Shown here one piece after another: positions 1 through 8,987 of a stretch of DNA of 64,000 nucleotides. Both the position numbers and the translations under genes were made by a program. Below the pieces are notes generated by a model. It was given only the letters and a program-made list of their open reading frames with translations. It was not told where the DNA came from and searched no databases. Each line of letters starts with the position of its first letter. Within the stretch, counting starts at the first letter, position 1. This DNA is from an uncultured Acetatifactor sp. (GTDB lineage: Bacteria; Bacillota; Clostridia; Lachnospirales; Lachnospiraceae): the NCBI GenBank assembly GCA_934426825.1, contig CAKRYI010000010.1:18344-82343 (forward strand). The letters run 5' to 3'.

Positions 1-92
1 GACACAGCGACCTCCGCCTGCACCGGCATATTCGCCGCCATAAGCAGGGAAATGCTTATCAATAATGCCAGAATTCTCCTTTTCCCGTACAT
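1..92 (-). CDS. N-terminus of an exported protein (cut by window edge)
   Basis: An open frame starts at the ATG at 92 and runs off the left edge. The first 30 residues are a textbook signal peptide: a basic start (MYGKRRI), a hydrophobic core (LALLISISLLMAA) and a possible AxA-like cleavage site (PVQAE). A purine-rich AGGGAG lies 13 nt upstream, slightly far for a ribosome binding site. The mature protein is outside the window, so no function can be given. Confidence 0.5.
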   Translation of the reverse strand, partial: MYGKRRILALLISISLLMAANMPVQAEVAV

Positions 93-192
93 AAATAATG
101 CCACACTCCCTATTCTTTGTCTGATACAGAATATGGAAATATGGCATGATTTATTCCTGAAATAAAGCGGAATCTTCACCTATTCGTTACTT

Positions 193-759
193 TCATCTGG
201 CAATAAAGGAGCGGCACCGTTCCACCACATCAATGTGAAACGCCCTCATGAGACTGAAAAAGTAATCAATCACCGCAATAAGCAATATCACCTTAATCAA
301 CACAATACCGATATTCATATCTACCGCGTCAATCGCCTGATAGACAACTTCCTGCAGGAATTGTACGATTCCAATGGCATAAAAGCCCCATGCAATGGTA
401 CTTTCCAGACAAATAATCCCCTTATAATTAAAGGGTTTTTCGTTATAATCCCACCACAGCTCGCCCAAAAAGCGTATCATAGCAATTCCAACCAGATACT
501 CAAAGACGGTGGCGAGAATGGCGCCTGCCAGGTATAACTTTATGTACTGTCCCCGCAAAGGGCTTAAAATCAAATAGCCGAAAACAGCTCCAAATCCATA
601 AATTGGGCAGAACGGACCTTTTGCAAAGCCTCTGTTGGTAATTTTCCGGTTACAAAATGACATGTAGATAGATTCCACAAGCCACCCCAACATACTGTAC
701 AATACAAAAGACGCTACCAGATGATAGACATCCGTCCCCAACAACTCTTTTGTCCACAT
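193..759 (-). CDS. CmpB-like membrane protein (putative ABC-transporter type IV family)
   Basis: A 188-residue integral membrane protein with about five hydrophobic segments. The run GWLVESIYMS followed by NRGF.KGPFCPIYGFGAV is typical of the PF06541 family (putative ABC-transporter type IV, CmpB), which is common in Firmicutes and whose role is poorly known. Length fits small members of the family. The ATG at 759 is preceded by AGGTAGGATT, an acceptable ribosome binding site. No ATPase partner lies next to it, so a transport role is not supported by context. Confidence 0.7.
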   Translation of the reverse strand: MWTKELLGTDVYHLVASFVLYSMLGWLVESIYMSFCNRKITNRGFAKGPFCPIYGFGAVFGYLILSPLRGQYIKLYLAGAILATVFEYLVGIAMIRFLGELWWDYNEKPFNYKGIICLESTIAWGFYAIGIVQFLQEVVYQAIDAVDMNIGIVLIKVILLIAVIDYFFSLMRAFHIDVVERCRSFIAR

Positions 760-790
760 AATCCTACCTCATAAGATTCTTAGAAACGAA

Positions 791-822
791 AGAATCCCCT
801 AACGGTATGCGCCGGGGATTCT
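791..822 (-). terminator. Rho-independent terminator after rpsU
   Basis: A 9-bp perfect stem (agaatcccc / ggggattct) with a 14-nt loop lies just after the rpsU stop codon. On the minus strand it is followed by a T-rich stretch (TTTCGTTTCT). Confidence 0.7.
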
Positions 823-830
823 GTTTTCGC

Positions 831-1007
831 TTAGTTATATTTACGTTTTCTTGCTGCTTCAGATTTCTTCTTACGTTTTACGCTTGGCTTCTCGTAATGC
901 TCTCTCTTACGAATCTCCTGCTGGATACCAGCCTTAGCGCAGCTTCTCTTAAAGCGACGTAAAGCGCTATCTAAAGTCTCGTTTTCTTTTACGATTACGT
1001 TTGACAT
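831..1007 (-). CDS. rpsU: 30S ribosomal protein bS21
   Basis: A 58-residue, strongly basic protein of the small ribosomal subunit, which helps initiation-region pairing on mRNA. The sequence [20 protein letters not shown] and the Lys/Arg-rich tail ending RKRKYN are characteristic of bS21. The frame is open further upstream, but the ATG at 1007 has a clear AGGGAGG ribosome binding site and matches the family start, so the 29 upstream residues are rejected. It is followed by a terminator and is probably a short transcript of its own. Confidence 0.95.
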   Translation of the reverse strand: MSNVIVKENETLDSALRRFKRSCAKAGIQQEIRKREHYEKPSVKRKKKSEAARKRKYN

Positions 1008-1182
1008 GATTACACCCGACCTCCCTTCAGTCCCTTCAAGTAACATGACTGATTGGGTTATTCTGTGCGCAAACATACTTGCCTGCGTGCACATTAAATA
1101 TTATATCATAAAATTATAAGCAGTCAACTATTTTTTGAAAAAATATTGGCTCATCCTATATTATGTGCGCTGAACGGTATTC

Positions 1183-3840
1183 TTATGCAAGCTGTCCTTC
1201 CAGCACTTTTGTTGCTTCCGCAATGGCATTCGGAATGCCTGCAGGGTTCTTGCCGCCTGCCTGTGCCATGTTGGGACGTCCGCCGCCGCCACCGCCGACA
1301 AGTGCTGCAATTCCTTTGATTAAGTTGCCTGCATGGGCACCGGACTTCACCGCGCCGTCCGTTGCCATGGCAATCATATTTACCTTGCCGTCCTGCTCGG
1401 AGAGAAGCACAACCACGCCTTCACCCAGCTTTTCCTTCAACTGGTCTCCCAAATCTCTCAGACCGTTCATATCAACGCCTGCCACGCTGCTTGCCAGCAG
1501 TTTCACACCCTTGACTTCCTTCACCTGATTCATAACATCGCCCAGAGAGGACTGTGCTGCTTTTGCTTTCAGTGACTCATTCTCTGAATTCAACTGCTTG
1601 ATTTCTGCCTGCATATGAGAAATCTTGTCACACAAAGTATCGGGAGTAGCCTTTGCCGCTGCGACTACCTTTGCCAGATTCTCTTCCATTGCCTGATAAT
1701 AAGCCATTACATTGGCTCCCGTCAAAGCCTCGATTCTTCTGACACCGGCTGCCACACCGCTCTCCGATAAAATCTTGAAAAATGCGATTTCTCCGGTGTG
1801 TGCCACATGGGTACCGCCGCAGAGCTCCTTGGAAAAGTCTCCCATGGTAACGACTCTTACGGTATCACCGTATTTTTCTCCAAACAACGCCATTGCTCCG
1901 CTCTTTTTGGCTTCCTCAATGCTCATCACATTGGTTACAACCGGAATATCTGCGGCAATCTGCTCATTTACAATCTTTTCAACCTTGGCAAGTTCTTCCT
2001 TTGTCATTGCCTGGGAATAGCTAAAGTCAAAACGGGTTCTGCCCGCATCCTGATAGGATCCCTGCTGTTTTACGCTGTCTCCTAACACTATCTGCAATGC
2101 TTTCTGAAGCAGATGGGTTGCGGAGTGGTTTTTGCAGGTATTCATACGGTTTAATGTATCCACGGAAAGCTCTGCCTTATCCTTCACGGAAACAGTACCG
2201 GAAACCACTTTTCCGATATGTCCGATTCTGCCGCCGGCAACCTTCACGGTATCTGTCACCTCAAAGGTTCCGTTTGCAGTGCGGATAACACCCAAATCAC
2301 CCTTCTGTCCACCCATGGTTGCATAGAAAGGCGTTTTGTCCGCAATAAGAGTACCGCTCTCGCCCTCTTTCAGGCTGTCCACAAGCTCTGTCTCTCCTGC
2401 CAGTGCCAGAACAGTGCCTTCCGCGGTCAGGGAATCATATCCTACAAACTCACTCTGTACCTCTGCTGCAAGCGCATCAAACACGCCCGCGTTAGAACCG
2501 CCCAGTTTTGCGGAGAAATTCTGATTTTCCCTTGCTTTTTTCTTCTGTTCTTCCATCGCCTCGGCAAATCCTGCCTCATCTACGCTGAGACCTTCCTCAC
2601 CGGCAAGCTCTACCGTCAGTTCCACAGGGAAACCAAAGGTATCGTACAGATAAAATGCACTCTTTCCGTCCACCTCTTTGGATTTTTCGGCTTTCTTCTG
2701 CTCCAGAATCTTCTGGAACTCTTTCATGCCGTTCTCCAGAGTACTTCCGAAACGATCCATTTCCTTCTGCAGTTCTTTCAAAATGAAACTTCTGTTTTCT
2801 ACCAAAAGAGGATAGCTTTCATGATAAATCTCATCAATATACATTGCAGCAATGCCTAAAAGCTGCTCGCCGTTCAAGCCAAGCGCTCTTCCGTGTCTTA
2901 CCGCACGGCGAATCAGACGGCGAAGAACATAGCCTGCACCCGCATTGGCAGGAAGCAGTTTTGCCTCATCACCAATCAGCATGACGCTGGTACGGATGTG
3001 GTCAGCCAGAATTCTCATGGACTTTGTCTGCTTTTCATCTGCATTGTACTTTGCACCGGACTCCTTCTCAATGTAAGCAATGATAGGTGCAAAAAGGTCT
3101 GTCTGATATACGTCTCTGGTGCCGTTTAAGAATGCCAGAATTCTCTCTAAACCCCAGCCGGTATCTACATTTTTCTGTTTTAACGGTGTTAAGTGACCGT
3201 CATGATGTTTCTCATACTGCATGAAAACATCATTGCCCAGTTCCGTGTATTTGCCGCAGTCACAGCCGGGTCCGCAGTTAGGACCGCAGTCCGGTCTGTC
3301 CGCAATATAGAACATCTCGCTGTCGGGACCGCAGGGACCGTACTCCAATCCCCACCAGTTATCCTCTGCGGGAAGATAATAAATATGCTCTTTCTTAAAT
3401 CCGGAAGCAATACGATACTGTGCGCCTTCCTCGTCTCTCGGTGCATTATCGTCACCCTCGAATACAGTGGCAGCCAGATGCTCCGCATCGAATCCGAATA
3501 CCTGTGTCAACAGTTCAAAACTCCACTGGCAACGCTCCTTTTTGAAATAATCTCCAAGGCTCCAGCTTCCCATCATTTCAAAGAAAGTAACATGACTCTT
3601 GTCACCGACGGAGTCAATGTCATTGGTACGGACACAGCCCTGCACATTACAGAGTCTGGTTCCCAGGGGATGTTTTTCTCCCAAAAGGTACGGCATCAAA
3701 GGCTGCATGCCGGCTACGTTAAACATAACGCCGGTGGAACCGTCGGACACCAGTGATACGGCTCCGACATCCACATGTCCGCGCTCGATATAGAATTGTT
3801 TCCATGCTTTTCTCAGTTCATCAGAAGTGAATTGTTTCAT
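1183..3840 (-). CDS. alaS: alanyl-tRNA synthetase
   Basis: Class II synthetase that charges tRNA-Ala in the cytoplasm. At 885 residues it is full length. The N-terminal aminoacylation core begins with the typical LRKAW..F(Y)..RGH..V; the editing domain carries the zinc-binding HxxxH (NHSATHLL) and CxxxH (CGGTHVAHTGE) pairs; the C-terminal DHHA1-like domain ends with the Gly-rich VGGGGGGRPNMAQAGG motif. The ATG at 3840 follows AAGGAG at 9 nt spacing. Only 17 nt separate it from the upstream glyQS, so the two are probably co-transcribed. No T-box leader is visible between them. Confidence 0.97.
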   Translation of the reverse strand: MKQFTSDELRKAWKQFYIERGHVDVGAVSLVSDGSTGVMFNVAGMQPLMPYLLGEKHPLGTRLCNVQGCVRTNDIDSVGDKSHVTFFEMMGSWSLGDYFKKERCQWSFELLTQVFGFDAEHLAATVFEGDDNAPRDEEGAQYRIASGFKKEHIYYLPAEDNWWGLEYGPCGPDSEMFYIADRPDCGPNCGPGCDCGKYTELGNDVFMQYEKHHDGHLTPLKQKNVDTGWGLERILAFLNGTRDVYQTDLFAPIIAYIEKESGAKYNADEKQTKSMRILADHIRTSVMLIGDEAKLLPANAGAGYVLRRLIRRAVRHGRALGLNGEQLLGIAAMYIDEIYHESYPLLVENRSFILKELQKEMDRFGSTLENGMKEFQKILEQKKAEKSKEVDGKSAFYLYDTFGFPVELTVELAGEEGLSVDEAGFAEAMEEQKKKARENQNFSAKLGGSNAGVFDALAAEVQSEFVGYDSLTAEGTVLALAGETELVDSLKEGESGTLIADKTPFYATMGGQKGDLGVIRTANGTFEVTDTVKVAGGRIGHIGKVVSGTVSVKDKAELSVDTLNRMNTCKNHSATHLLQKALQIVLGDSVKQQGSYQDAGRTRFDFSYSQAMTKEELAKVEKIVNEQIAADIPVVTNVMSIEEAKKSGAMALFGEKYGDTVRVVTMGDFSKELCGGTHVAHTGEIAFFKILSESGVAAGVRRIEALTGANVMAYYQAMEENLAKVVAAAKATPDTLCDKISHMQAEIKQLNSENESLKAKAAQSSLGDVMNQVKEVKGVKLLASSVAGVDMNGLRDLGDQLKEKLGEGVVVLLSEQDGKVNMIAMATDGAVKSGAHAGNLIKGIAALVGGGGGGRPNMAQAGGKNPAGIPNAIAEATKVLEGQLA

Positions 3841-3857
3841 TCTCTCGGTCTCCTTGT

Positions 3858-5258
3858 CTAAAATGTAAACTTATCCGCAAAATAAGCGTCCAACTCGGAA
3901 ATGGCAACTCTCTCCTGTTCCATGGAGTCACGGAAACGAACCGTTACGCAGCCGTCTGTCTCGGAGTCAAAGTCATAAGTAACACAGAAAGGTGTTCCGA
4001 TTTCGTCCTGACGACGGTATCTCTTACCAATATTTCCTCTGTCATCAAATTCGCAGTTATATTTTTTGCAAAGTTCCGCATAAACCTTCTCTGCACCCTC
4101 GTTCAGCTTCTTGCTCAAAGGCAGCACACCAATCTTAACAGGTGCCAGTGCGGGATGGAAACGAAGAACGGTACGCATATCGCCGCCTTCCAGTTCCTCC
4201 TCGTCGTATGCAGCGCAAAGGAAAGCAAGTACCACACGGTCTGCACCGAGTGAAGGCTCGATTACATAAGGTATGTACTTCTCTTTCTTCTCATCATCAA
4301 AATAGGTCATATCCTCGCCGGAGGTATTGGCATGCTGTGTCAGGTCGTAATCGGTTCTGTCAGCAATACCCCAGAGTTCGCCCCAGCCGAAGGGGAATAA
4401 AAATTCAATATCCGTAGTTCCCTTGCTGTAGAAGCAGAGTTCTTCGGGAGAATGGTCGCGCAAACGCATCTCATCCTCTTTGATTCCTAAATTGAGCAGC
4501 CAGTCACGGCAGAATGCTCTCCAATACCGGAACCACTCCATATCGGTGCCGGGCTCACAGAAGAACTCCAGCTCCATCTGCTCAAACTCTCTGGTACGGA
4601 AAGTGAAGTTTCCGGGAGTAATCTCGTTACGGAAAGACTTACCAATCTGACCGATTCCGAAAGGAATCTTCTTACGGGAAGTTCTCTGTACATTTTTAAA
4701 GTTTACGAAAATACCCTGTGCTGTCTCAGGTCTTAAATAAACAGTGTTCTTGGCATCCTCCGTAACACCCTGAAAAGTCTTAAACATCAGGTTGAACTGA
4801 CGAATATCCGTGAAATTGTGCTTACCGCAGGAAGGGCAGGGAATATTGTGCTCCTCCACGAAATTCTTCATCTGCTCCTGACTCCACGCATCCACGCTTT
4901 CCTCCAGTGTAATGCCGTTGTCTGAGCAGAAATCCTCAATCAGCTTATCTGCACGGAAACGCTCATGACACTCCTTGCAGTCCATCAAAGGGTCGGAAAA
5001 GCCGCCCAAATGTCCGCTGGCTACCCATGTCTGGGGATTCATCAGAATGGCACAGTCCACACCTACATTGTAAGGGTTCTCCTGTACAAACTTCTGCCAC
5101 CATGCCTTCTTGACATTGTTCTTTAATTCTACGCCAAGATTTCCGTAATCCCACGTATTTGCAAGGCCGCCATAAATTTCAGAGCCGGGATATACAAATC
5201 CCCTTGCCTTTGCCAGCGCTACAATCTTGTCCATCGTCTTTTCCATTTTCCTAACCAT
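3858..5258 (-). CDS. glyQS: glycyl-tRNA synthetase, homodimeric (alpha2) type
   Basis: Class II enzyme that charges tRNA-Gly. The 466-residue chain is the single-subunit type found in many Gram-positives, not the split alpha/beta form. Visible marks are the N-terminal [12 protein letters not shown], motif 2 region [21 protein letters not shown], motif 3 region [13 protein letters not shown] and the C-terminal anticodon-binding domain ([12 protein letters not shown]). Two starts are possible: ATG at 5258, which sits almost on a GGAAAGG, or ATG at 5246 (MEKTMDK), preceded by TTAGGAAA. The difference is four residues. It leads into alaS. Confidence 0.95.
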   Translation of the reverse strand: MVRKMEKTMDKIVALAKARGFVYPGSEIYGGLANTWDYGNLGVELKNNVKKAWWQKFVQENPYNVGVDCAILMNPQTWVASGHLGGFSDPLMDCKECHERFRADKLIEDFCSDNGITLEESVDAWSQEQMKNFVEEHNIPCPSCGKHNFTDIRQFNLMFKTFQGVTEDAKNTVYLRPETAQGIFVNFKNVQRTSRKKIPFGIGQIGKSFRNEITPGNFTFRTREFEQMELEFFCEPGTDMEWFRYWRAFCRDWLLNLGIKEDEMRLRDHSPEELCFYSKGTTDIEFLFPFGWGELWGIADRTDYDLTQHANTSGEDMTYFDDEKKEKYIPYVIEPSLGADRVVLAFLCAAYDEEELEGGDMRTVLRFHPALAPVKIGVLPLSKKLNEGAEKVYAELCKKYNCEFDDRGNIGKRYRRQDEIGTPFCVTYDFDSETDGCVTVRFRDSMEQERVAISELDAYFADKFTF

Positions 5259-5322
5259 ACCTTTCCGTATTATCTTTTTCTTTCTATGTTTTTACTTATA
5301 TCATTACATATAAAATTACATA

Positions 5323-5955
5323 CTACTTTTTCAAGAGAATCGTCACAAGCCCTTCCGCCTGTGTGGCGTCCACACCGCCGTCCTCCCTGCATACCGCATT
5401 GCCGCTCACATAAGCAACCGGATACGGACAGTAAATCACTGCCTTGGCATCGGTAATCACGATATGCTTCTTTTCCAGTTCCTTCTGCAGAATATCGGCT
5501 GTGATTGCCGTACCGTCCTTGGCACTGACAAGATTTCCGTCAATGCTGCTTCCCTCCGGAAGATTGGAGGCAAGCCCGAAGTACAAAGTTCCTTCGAGGT
5601 ACTCCTCATAAGTAGCGGTACTGTCAAACTGCTGGGCAACAACCACCTTACTGCTGTCATTGGCAAGCGTCTCTACCTTTTCCACGGTAACAGGTGCCGT
5701 CTCTGCGGTCTGATGCGCGGTATTGTAATCCGCCGCCTCCTGTACCACCATAGCGGAAAGGTCCGATACGCTGTAATAATCTTTGTCAAATTCTTCCACC
5801 AGATAAGACTGTACGCTTCCCTTTGCGGAAATCACCACCGACGTAATATCCACATTCTCCGGTGCACCCACCTGACCGCAGCCGCCAAGAAGCATTGCCG
5901 CGCAAAGCAGGACTGCCATGCTCTTTCCTATCTGTCTGTTTCGTTTATTCTTCAC
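5323..5955 (-). CDS. lipoprotein of unknown function
   Basis: About 210 residues, exported and lipid-anchored: a basic start (KNKRNRQIGK), a hydrophobic stretch and the lipobox LLGGCG. The annotated start is the GTG at 5955, because it has GGGGGA at good spacing; the open frame extends 16 codons upstream without a better site. The mature part has no motif I recognise. It sits between recO and glyQS on the same strand. It may be a conserved Lachnospiraceae lipoprotein, but that would need a search. Confidence 0.7.
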   Translation of the reverse strand: MKNKRNRQIGKSMAVLLCAAMLLGGCGQVGAPENVDITSVVISAKGSVQSYLVEEFDKDYYSVSDLSAMVVQEAADYNTAHQTAETAPVTVEKVETLANDSSKVVVAQQFDSTATYEEYLEGTLYFGLASNLPEGSSIDGNLVSAKDGTAITADILQKELEKKHIVITDAKAVIYCPYPVAYVSGNAVCREDGGVDATQAEGLVTILLKK

Positions 5956-5996
5956 GATAATCCCCCATTCATGGTAATCTAATAACAGTACCGATT

Positions 5997-6647
5997 TTAA
6001 CACAGAGTTTTCAGTATTTCAAGACTTTTGAATTCTCTGTCCATAAAGCGTTTGCGGTATTCTCCCGCCACCTGTTTCAATTCCGCCAAAACGCTGTCCG
6101 TTACCGTGAAAGTATACAATTTTTCCACCGGGCTTGCCGCTATGTAATTCAGGGCGTACAGCGTGGATTCCTCCAGCCTCCGGTTCTTAGGTGCACCCGG
6201 ATATTCTCCGTTTATCACGATTGCCTTTAATTCAAAAATACATTTTACCAGTTCGTCCGGCAAGGCCGGCGCACACAGCGCGCGCAGTGACTGGTACAAC
6301 AGTTTCAGCATTTCCTTTTCATCATTATTCTCTCTGGTGTAATAATCTGCCACCTCGGCAAAATAGACGCCATAGCATGCCCCGATGTAATCTGTCAGCA
6401 GTTCCTCAAAATAATTCTGGATGTCCGCCTCCGCTATGGTGTATGAATCCCTTCCGGCATACAGTTTAAAGACGCCAAAAGAAAAGGGATTGACAGCCGC
6501 TGCCAGACGATTGCCCGGTCTTCTCGCCCCTCTGGCGAAAGCGGAAATCTTTCCCTTTTCCTTGGTCAAGATGCAGACCCGCCTGTCATACTCTCCCACC
6601 GGGGTCTGCTTCAATATCATTCCTGTTACACATGTGAATTCCTGCAT
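5997..6647 (-). CDS. recO: DNA repair protein RecO
   Basis: RecO helps load RecA onto SSB-coated DNA in the RecFOR pathway. The N-terminal OB-fold shows the family pattern TGMILKQTPVGEYDRRVCILTKEKGKISAFARGARRP (quoted in parts), followed by the helical C-terminal domain. I chose the ATG at 6647 (MQEFTCVTG) because AGGAG lies 8 nt upstream and family members begin shortly before this motif; a GTG at 6698 is an alternative. The four-Cys zinc site found in some RecO proteins is absent. It sits downstream of era and yqzL, the classic Firmicutes order. Confidence 0.92.
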   Translation of the reverse strand: MQEFTCVTGMILKQTPVGEYDRRVCILTKEKGKISAFARGARRPGNRLAAAVNPFSFGVFKLYAGRDSYTIAEADIQNYFEELLTDYIGACYGVYFAEVADYYTRENNDEKEMLKLLYQSLRALCAPALPDELVKCIFELKAIVINGEYPGAPKNRRLEESTLYALNYIAASPVEKLYTFTVTDSVLAELKQVAGEYRKRFMDREFKSLEILKTLC

Positions 6648-6801
6648 ACGGATTTGCTCCTGCCTGACGCTTCCCTTCATCCGTATCTTTTCCGCCACTG
6701 CCTTCCATCCTGTCTTCTAAACCTGTGGCTGAAACGTAGGATAAATAGTCCTCCACTTTTCCTGTGTGTTCAAATTGCGTCCAGTAATTTAATATCTGCA
6801 T
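6586..6801 (-). CDS. yqzL: YqzL-like small protein
   Basis: A short protein between era and recO, exactly where Bacillus and many Clostridia carry yqzL. The start MQILNYWTQFEHTGKVEDYLSY follows the family pattern (aromatic start, then TG.V..YL.Y) in outline. The ATG at 6801 has GGGGGAT upstream. The frame stays open for 71 codons and overlaps the recO start by about 60 nt, longer than the usual ~45 residues; the tail (GGKDTDEGKRQAG) looks like read-through in the recO frame region. The function of YqzL is unknown. Confidence 0.65.
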   Translation of the reverse strand: MQILNYWTQFEHTGKVEDYLSYVSATGLEDRMEGSGGKDTDEGKRQAGANPYAGIHMCNRNDIEADPGGRV

Positions 6802-6863
6802 CTATCGCATCCCCCTAATCAGCTTCGTAAAACTAATTATAGGGTCTGCATTTTCCAAATCTT

Positions 6864-7781
6864 CTATTCGTGCAGTTCCATATCTTTTGGATTATATCCA
6901 AAATTTTTGAGCAAAAAGTCGCTGTCTCTCCAGTCCTTTTTCACCTTTACCCAAAGCTGTAAATTGACTCTCGATTCCAGCATATCCTCTATCTCCGGTC
7001 TTGCCGCAGAGCCGATTTTCTTTAACATCTGCCCGCCTTTTCCGATAATGATTCCCTTGTGGGAATCTCTCTCGCAGATAATGGTTGCCTCTATATCATA
7101 AATATCCTTTCGGCGCTTCATGCTTTCAATGCTGACGGCAATTCCGTGGGGAATTTCCTCCGAGAGAAGGCGCAGAGCCTTCTCTCTAATCAGTTCCGCC
7201 ACAATCTGTCTCATGGGCTGGTCCGTGACCGTATCCTCGTCGTAAAATGCCGGCCCGTAAGGCAGGTATTTCAGAATACATTTCACCAATGTATCCGTAT
7301 TGTCGCCTTTCAGCGCGGACACCGGAACAATCTCCTGAAAATCCAGTTCCTTCCGGTATGCGTCGATAAAAGTGAGCACTTCTTCCTTTTTGACCGTATC
7401 CGTCTTGTTGATAACCAGAATGACCGGGGTTTTTGTTTTCTTAAGCTGTTCAATAATATGTCTCTCCCCGGCGCCGATAAAGGTGCTGGGTTCCACCAGC
7501 CACAAAATAACATCCACCTCGTTCAGCGTATGCTCCGCCACATTGACCATGTAATCGCCCAATTTATTTTTTGCCTTGTGGATTCCCGGTGTGTCCAGAA
7601 ATACAATCTGTCCCTCCTCCAGAGTAAGCACCGTCTGAATGCGGTTTCTTGTGGTCTGCGGCTTATTGGAGGTAATGGCTATTTTCTGGCCGATTAAATG
7701 ATTCATTAAGGTAGATTTTCCCACATTGGGTCTGCCTATCAGTGTCACAAAGCCGGATTTAAAGGAAGCATTATCGTTCAT
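6864..7781 (-). CDS. era: GTPase Era
   Basis: Essential GTPase that binds the 3' end of 16S rRNA during 30S assembly. At 305 residues it is full length. G1 is GRPNVGKS (residues 16-23), the switch carries TTRNRIQ, G3 is DTPG, G4 is NKTD and G5 includes SAL; the C-terminal KH domain has GIIIGKGGQMLKKIG. The ATG at 7781 is chosen by homology; the open frame upstream encodes an Arg/His-rich run that is the shadow of the preceding gene. It overlaps the stop of the DUF4349 gene by 11 nt, suggesting translational coupling. Confidence 0.97.
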   Translation of the reverse strand: MNDNASFKSGFVTLIGRPNVGKSTLMNHLIGQKIAITSNKPQTTRNRIQTVLTLEEGQIVFLDTPGIHKAKNKLGDYMVNVAEHTLNEVDVILWLVEPSTFIGAGERHIIEQLKKTKTPVILVINKTDTVKKEEVLTFIDAYRKELDFQEIVPVSALKGDNTDTLVKCILKYLPYGPAFYDEDTVTDQPMRQIVAELIREKALRLLSEEIPHGIAVSIESMKRRKDIYDIEATIICERDSHKGIIIGKGGQMLKKIGSAARPEIEDMLESRVNLQLWVKVKKDWRDSDFLLKNFGYNPKDMELHE

Positions 7782-8922
7782 TATTGTCCTCTTTTCTTTC
7801 TGTCTGATTCTGTGTATTCTGTACCGGTGCATTCGCCGGAGCGTTTGCAAACGGTGCGTTCTGTACCGGAACATTCTGTGTCGGCACATTCTGAGCCGGC
7901 ATTACGGGCATCTGCATGGTCTTTGCCAGTTTTTTCTGGTTCCGCTTTTTGCAGCCTTTTACGATTGCTTTGATAATCACGACAATCAAAATAATAACAA
8001 TCGCCCAGACTACCAGATAAGGAATATGTACCAGGAACCAGATACCAAAGTTGGCAAGTCCCTCTCCGACATTTTTAAGGCTCTCCAGGAATCCGCCGCT
8101 GATGCGCTCCCATGCGGTCTCGTCTTCCTCTTCCACAGGTGTCAGTTCCTTCACTTCGCTGATATTCAGATATACCGTAGTGTAATCAATCTTGTTATCG
8201 TAGGTGCGAAGCTGGGATTCCATGCTCTCCAACTGATAGCGGACCTCTGTCAGTCTGTCCTCAATGGTAATCAAATCCTCTATGGTCTCCGCCTGCTCCA
8301 TGAACTGCAGCAGTCTGTCCTGCTCGGAACGCAATGCGTTTCTGTGGCTCTCCAAATCCACATAGGTCAGCGTCACGTCATCCATGCTCTCGGAACGGCT
8401 CACCACATTGCAAAGGTCTGAAACCTCCTCCAGAAACGTATCTGCCTTATCCTTCGGAATGCGAATCGTCAAATTCGTATATCTGGTGCGGTAATAATCG
8501 GAATAACCGCTGCCGTTGTAGGTATCCATGTTTTCCACGTAACCGCCCAGCGCATTTACCTGCTGCTGCACGGTGGACACTGCCTGTTCAAACTCCTTGG
8601 TCTCCACATCCATGTTTACGGTGCGGATTAATTTACGTCCCTGATTTACCTCTGCCGCACTGTCGTCCACCACCTCAGCCGAAGAGCCGCCTTCACCTGC
8701 TGCCTCCTCAGTGTAGCTTTCCGTGGTATACCCGTCATATCCGTAATCATAGTTATAGGAAGTATCTGCCATAGCAGATGAACTCTTGTTCATACTGGAT
8801 ATTTCTCCTGCAGCCTCCATCAAATAGTCCGACTGGCTGCCGCACCCTGTCATCACCGCTATCATGCACCCGGTCACACCAAGCACAAGCAGTCTGTTTT
8901 TCCAATCCTTTAACCCCTTCAT
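7771..8922 (-). CDS. DUF4349 membrane lipoprotein
   Basis: 383 residues. The signal has a lipobox MTGCG with Cys27. After an acidic Tyr/Gly/Ser-rich linker, residues ~95-265 match the DUF4349 pattern (RKLIRTVNMDVETKEFEQAV, then GG.VE, LTIRIPKDK...FL and a coiled-coil SEQDRLLQFMEQAETIEDL). One strong membrane segment follows (IPYLVVWAIVIILIVVIIKAI). The cytoplasmic tail is basic and then carries imperfect QNVP/QNAP repeats. So the protein appears anchored both by lipid and by a helix. The family's role is unknown. It sits just upstream of era. Confidence 0.85.
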   Translation of the reverse strand: MKGLKDWKNRLLVLGVTGCMIAVMTGCGSQSDYLMEAAGEISSMNKSSSAMADTSYNYDYGYDGYTTESYTEEAAGEGGSSAEVVDDSAAEVNQGRKLIRTVNMDVETKEFEQAVSTVQQQVNALGGYVENMDTYNGSGYSDYYRTRYTNLTIRIPKDKADTFLEEVSDLCNVVSRSESMDDVTLTYVDLESHRNALRSEQDRLLQFMEQAETIEDLITIEDRLTEVRYQLESMESQLRTYDNKIDYTTVYLNISEVKELTPVEEEDETAWERISGGFLESLKNVGEGLANFGIWFLVHIPYLVVWAIVIILIVVIIKAIVKGCKKRNQKKLAKTMQMPVMPAQNVPTQNVPVQNAPFANAPANAPVQNTQNQTERKEDNNER

Positions 8923-8987
8923 AATATTTCCTCCTTTAATCGTATTTATTGTTTTACAGTTGTCTGTACCTAATAAAACGAATTTTT

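Noticed and set aside
2218..2859. Long plus-strand open frame (213 codons)
   Set aside because: Lies fully inside alaS on the opposite strand, has no ribosome binding site, and its protein is low-quality shadow sequence.
5259..5322. T-box leader for glyQS/alaS
   Set aside because: The gap is only about 60 nt and lacks the T-box sequence and terminator.
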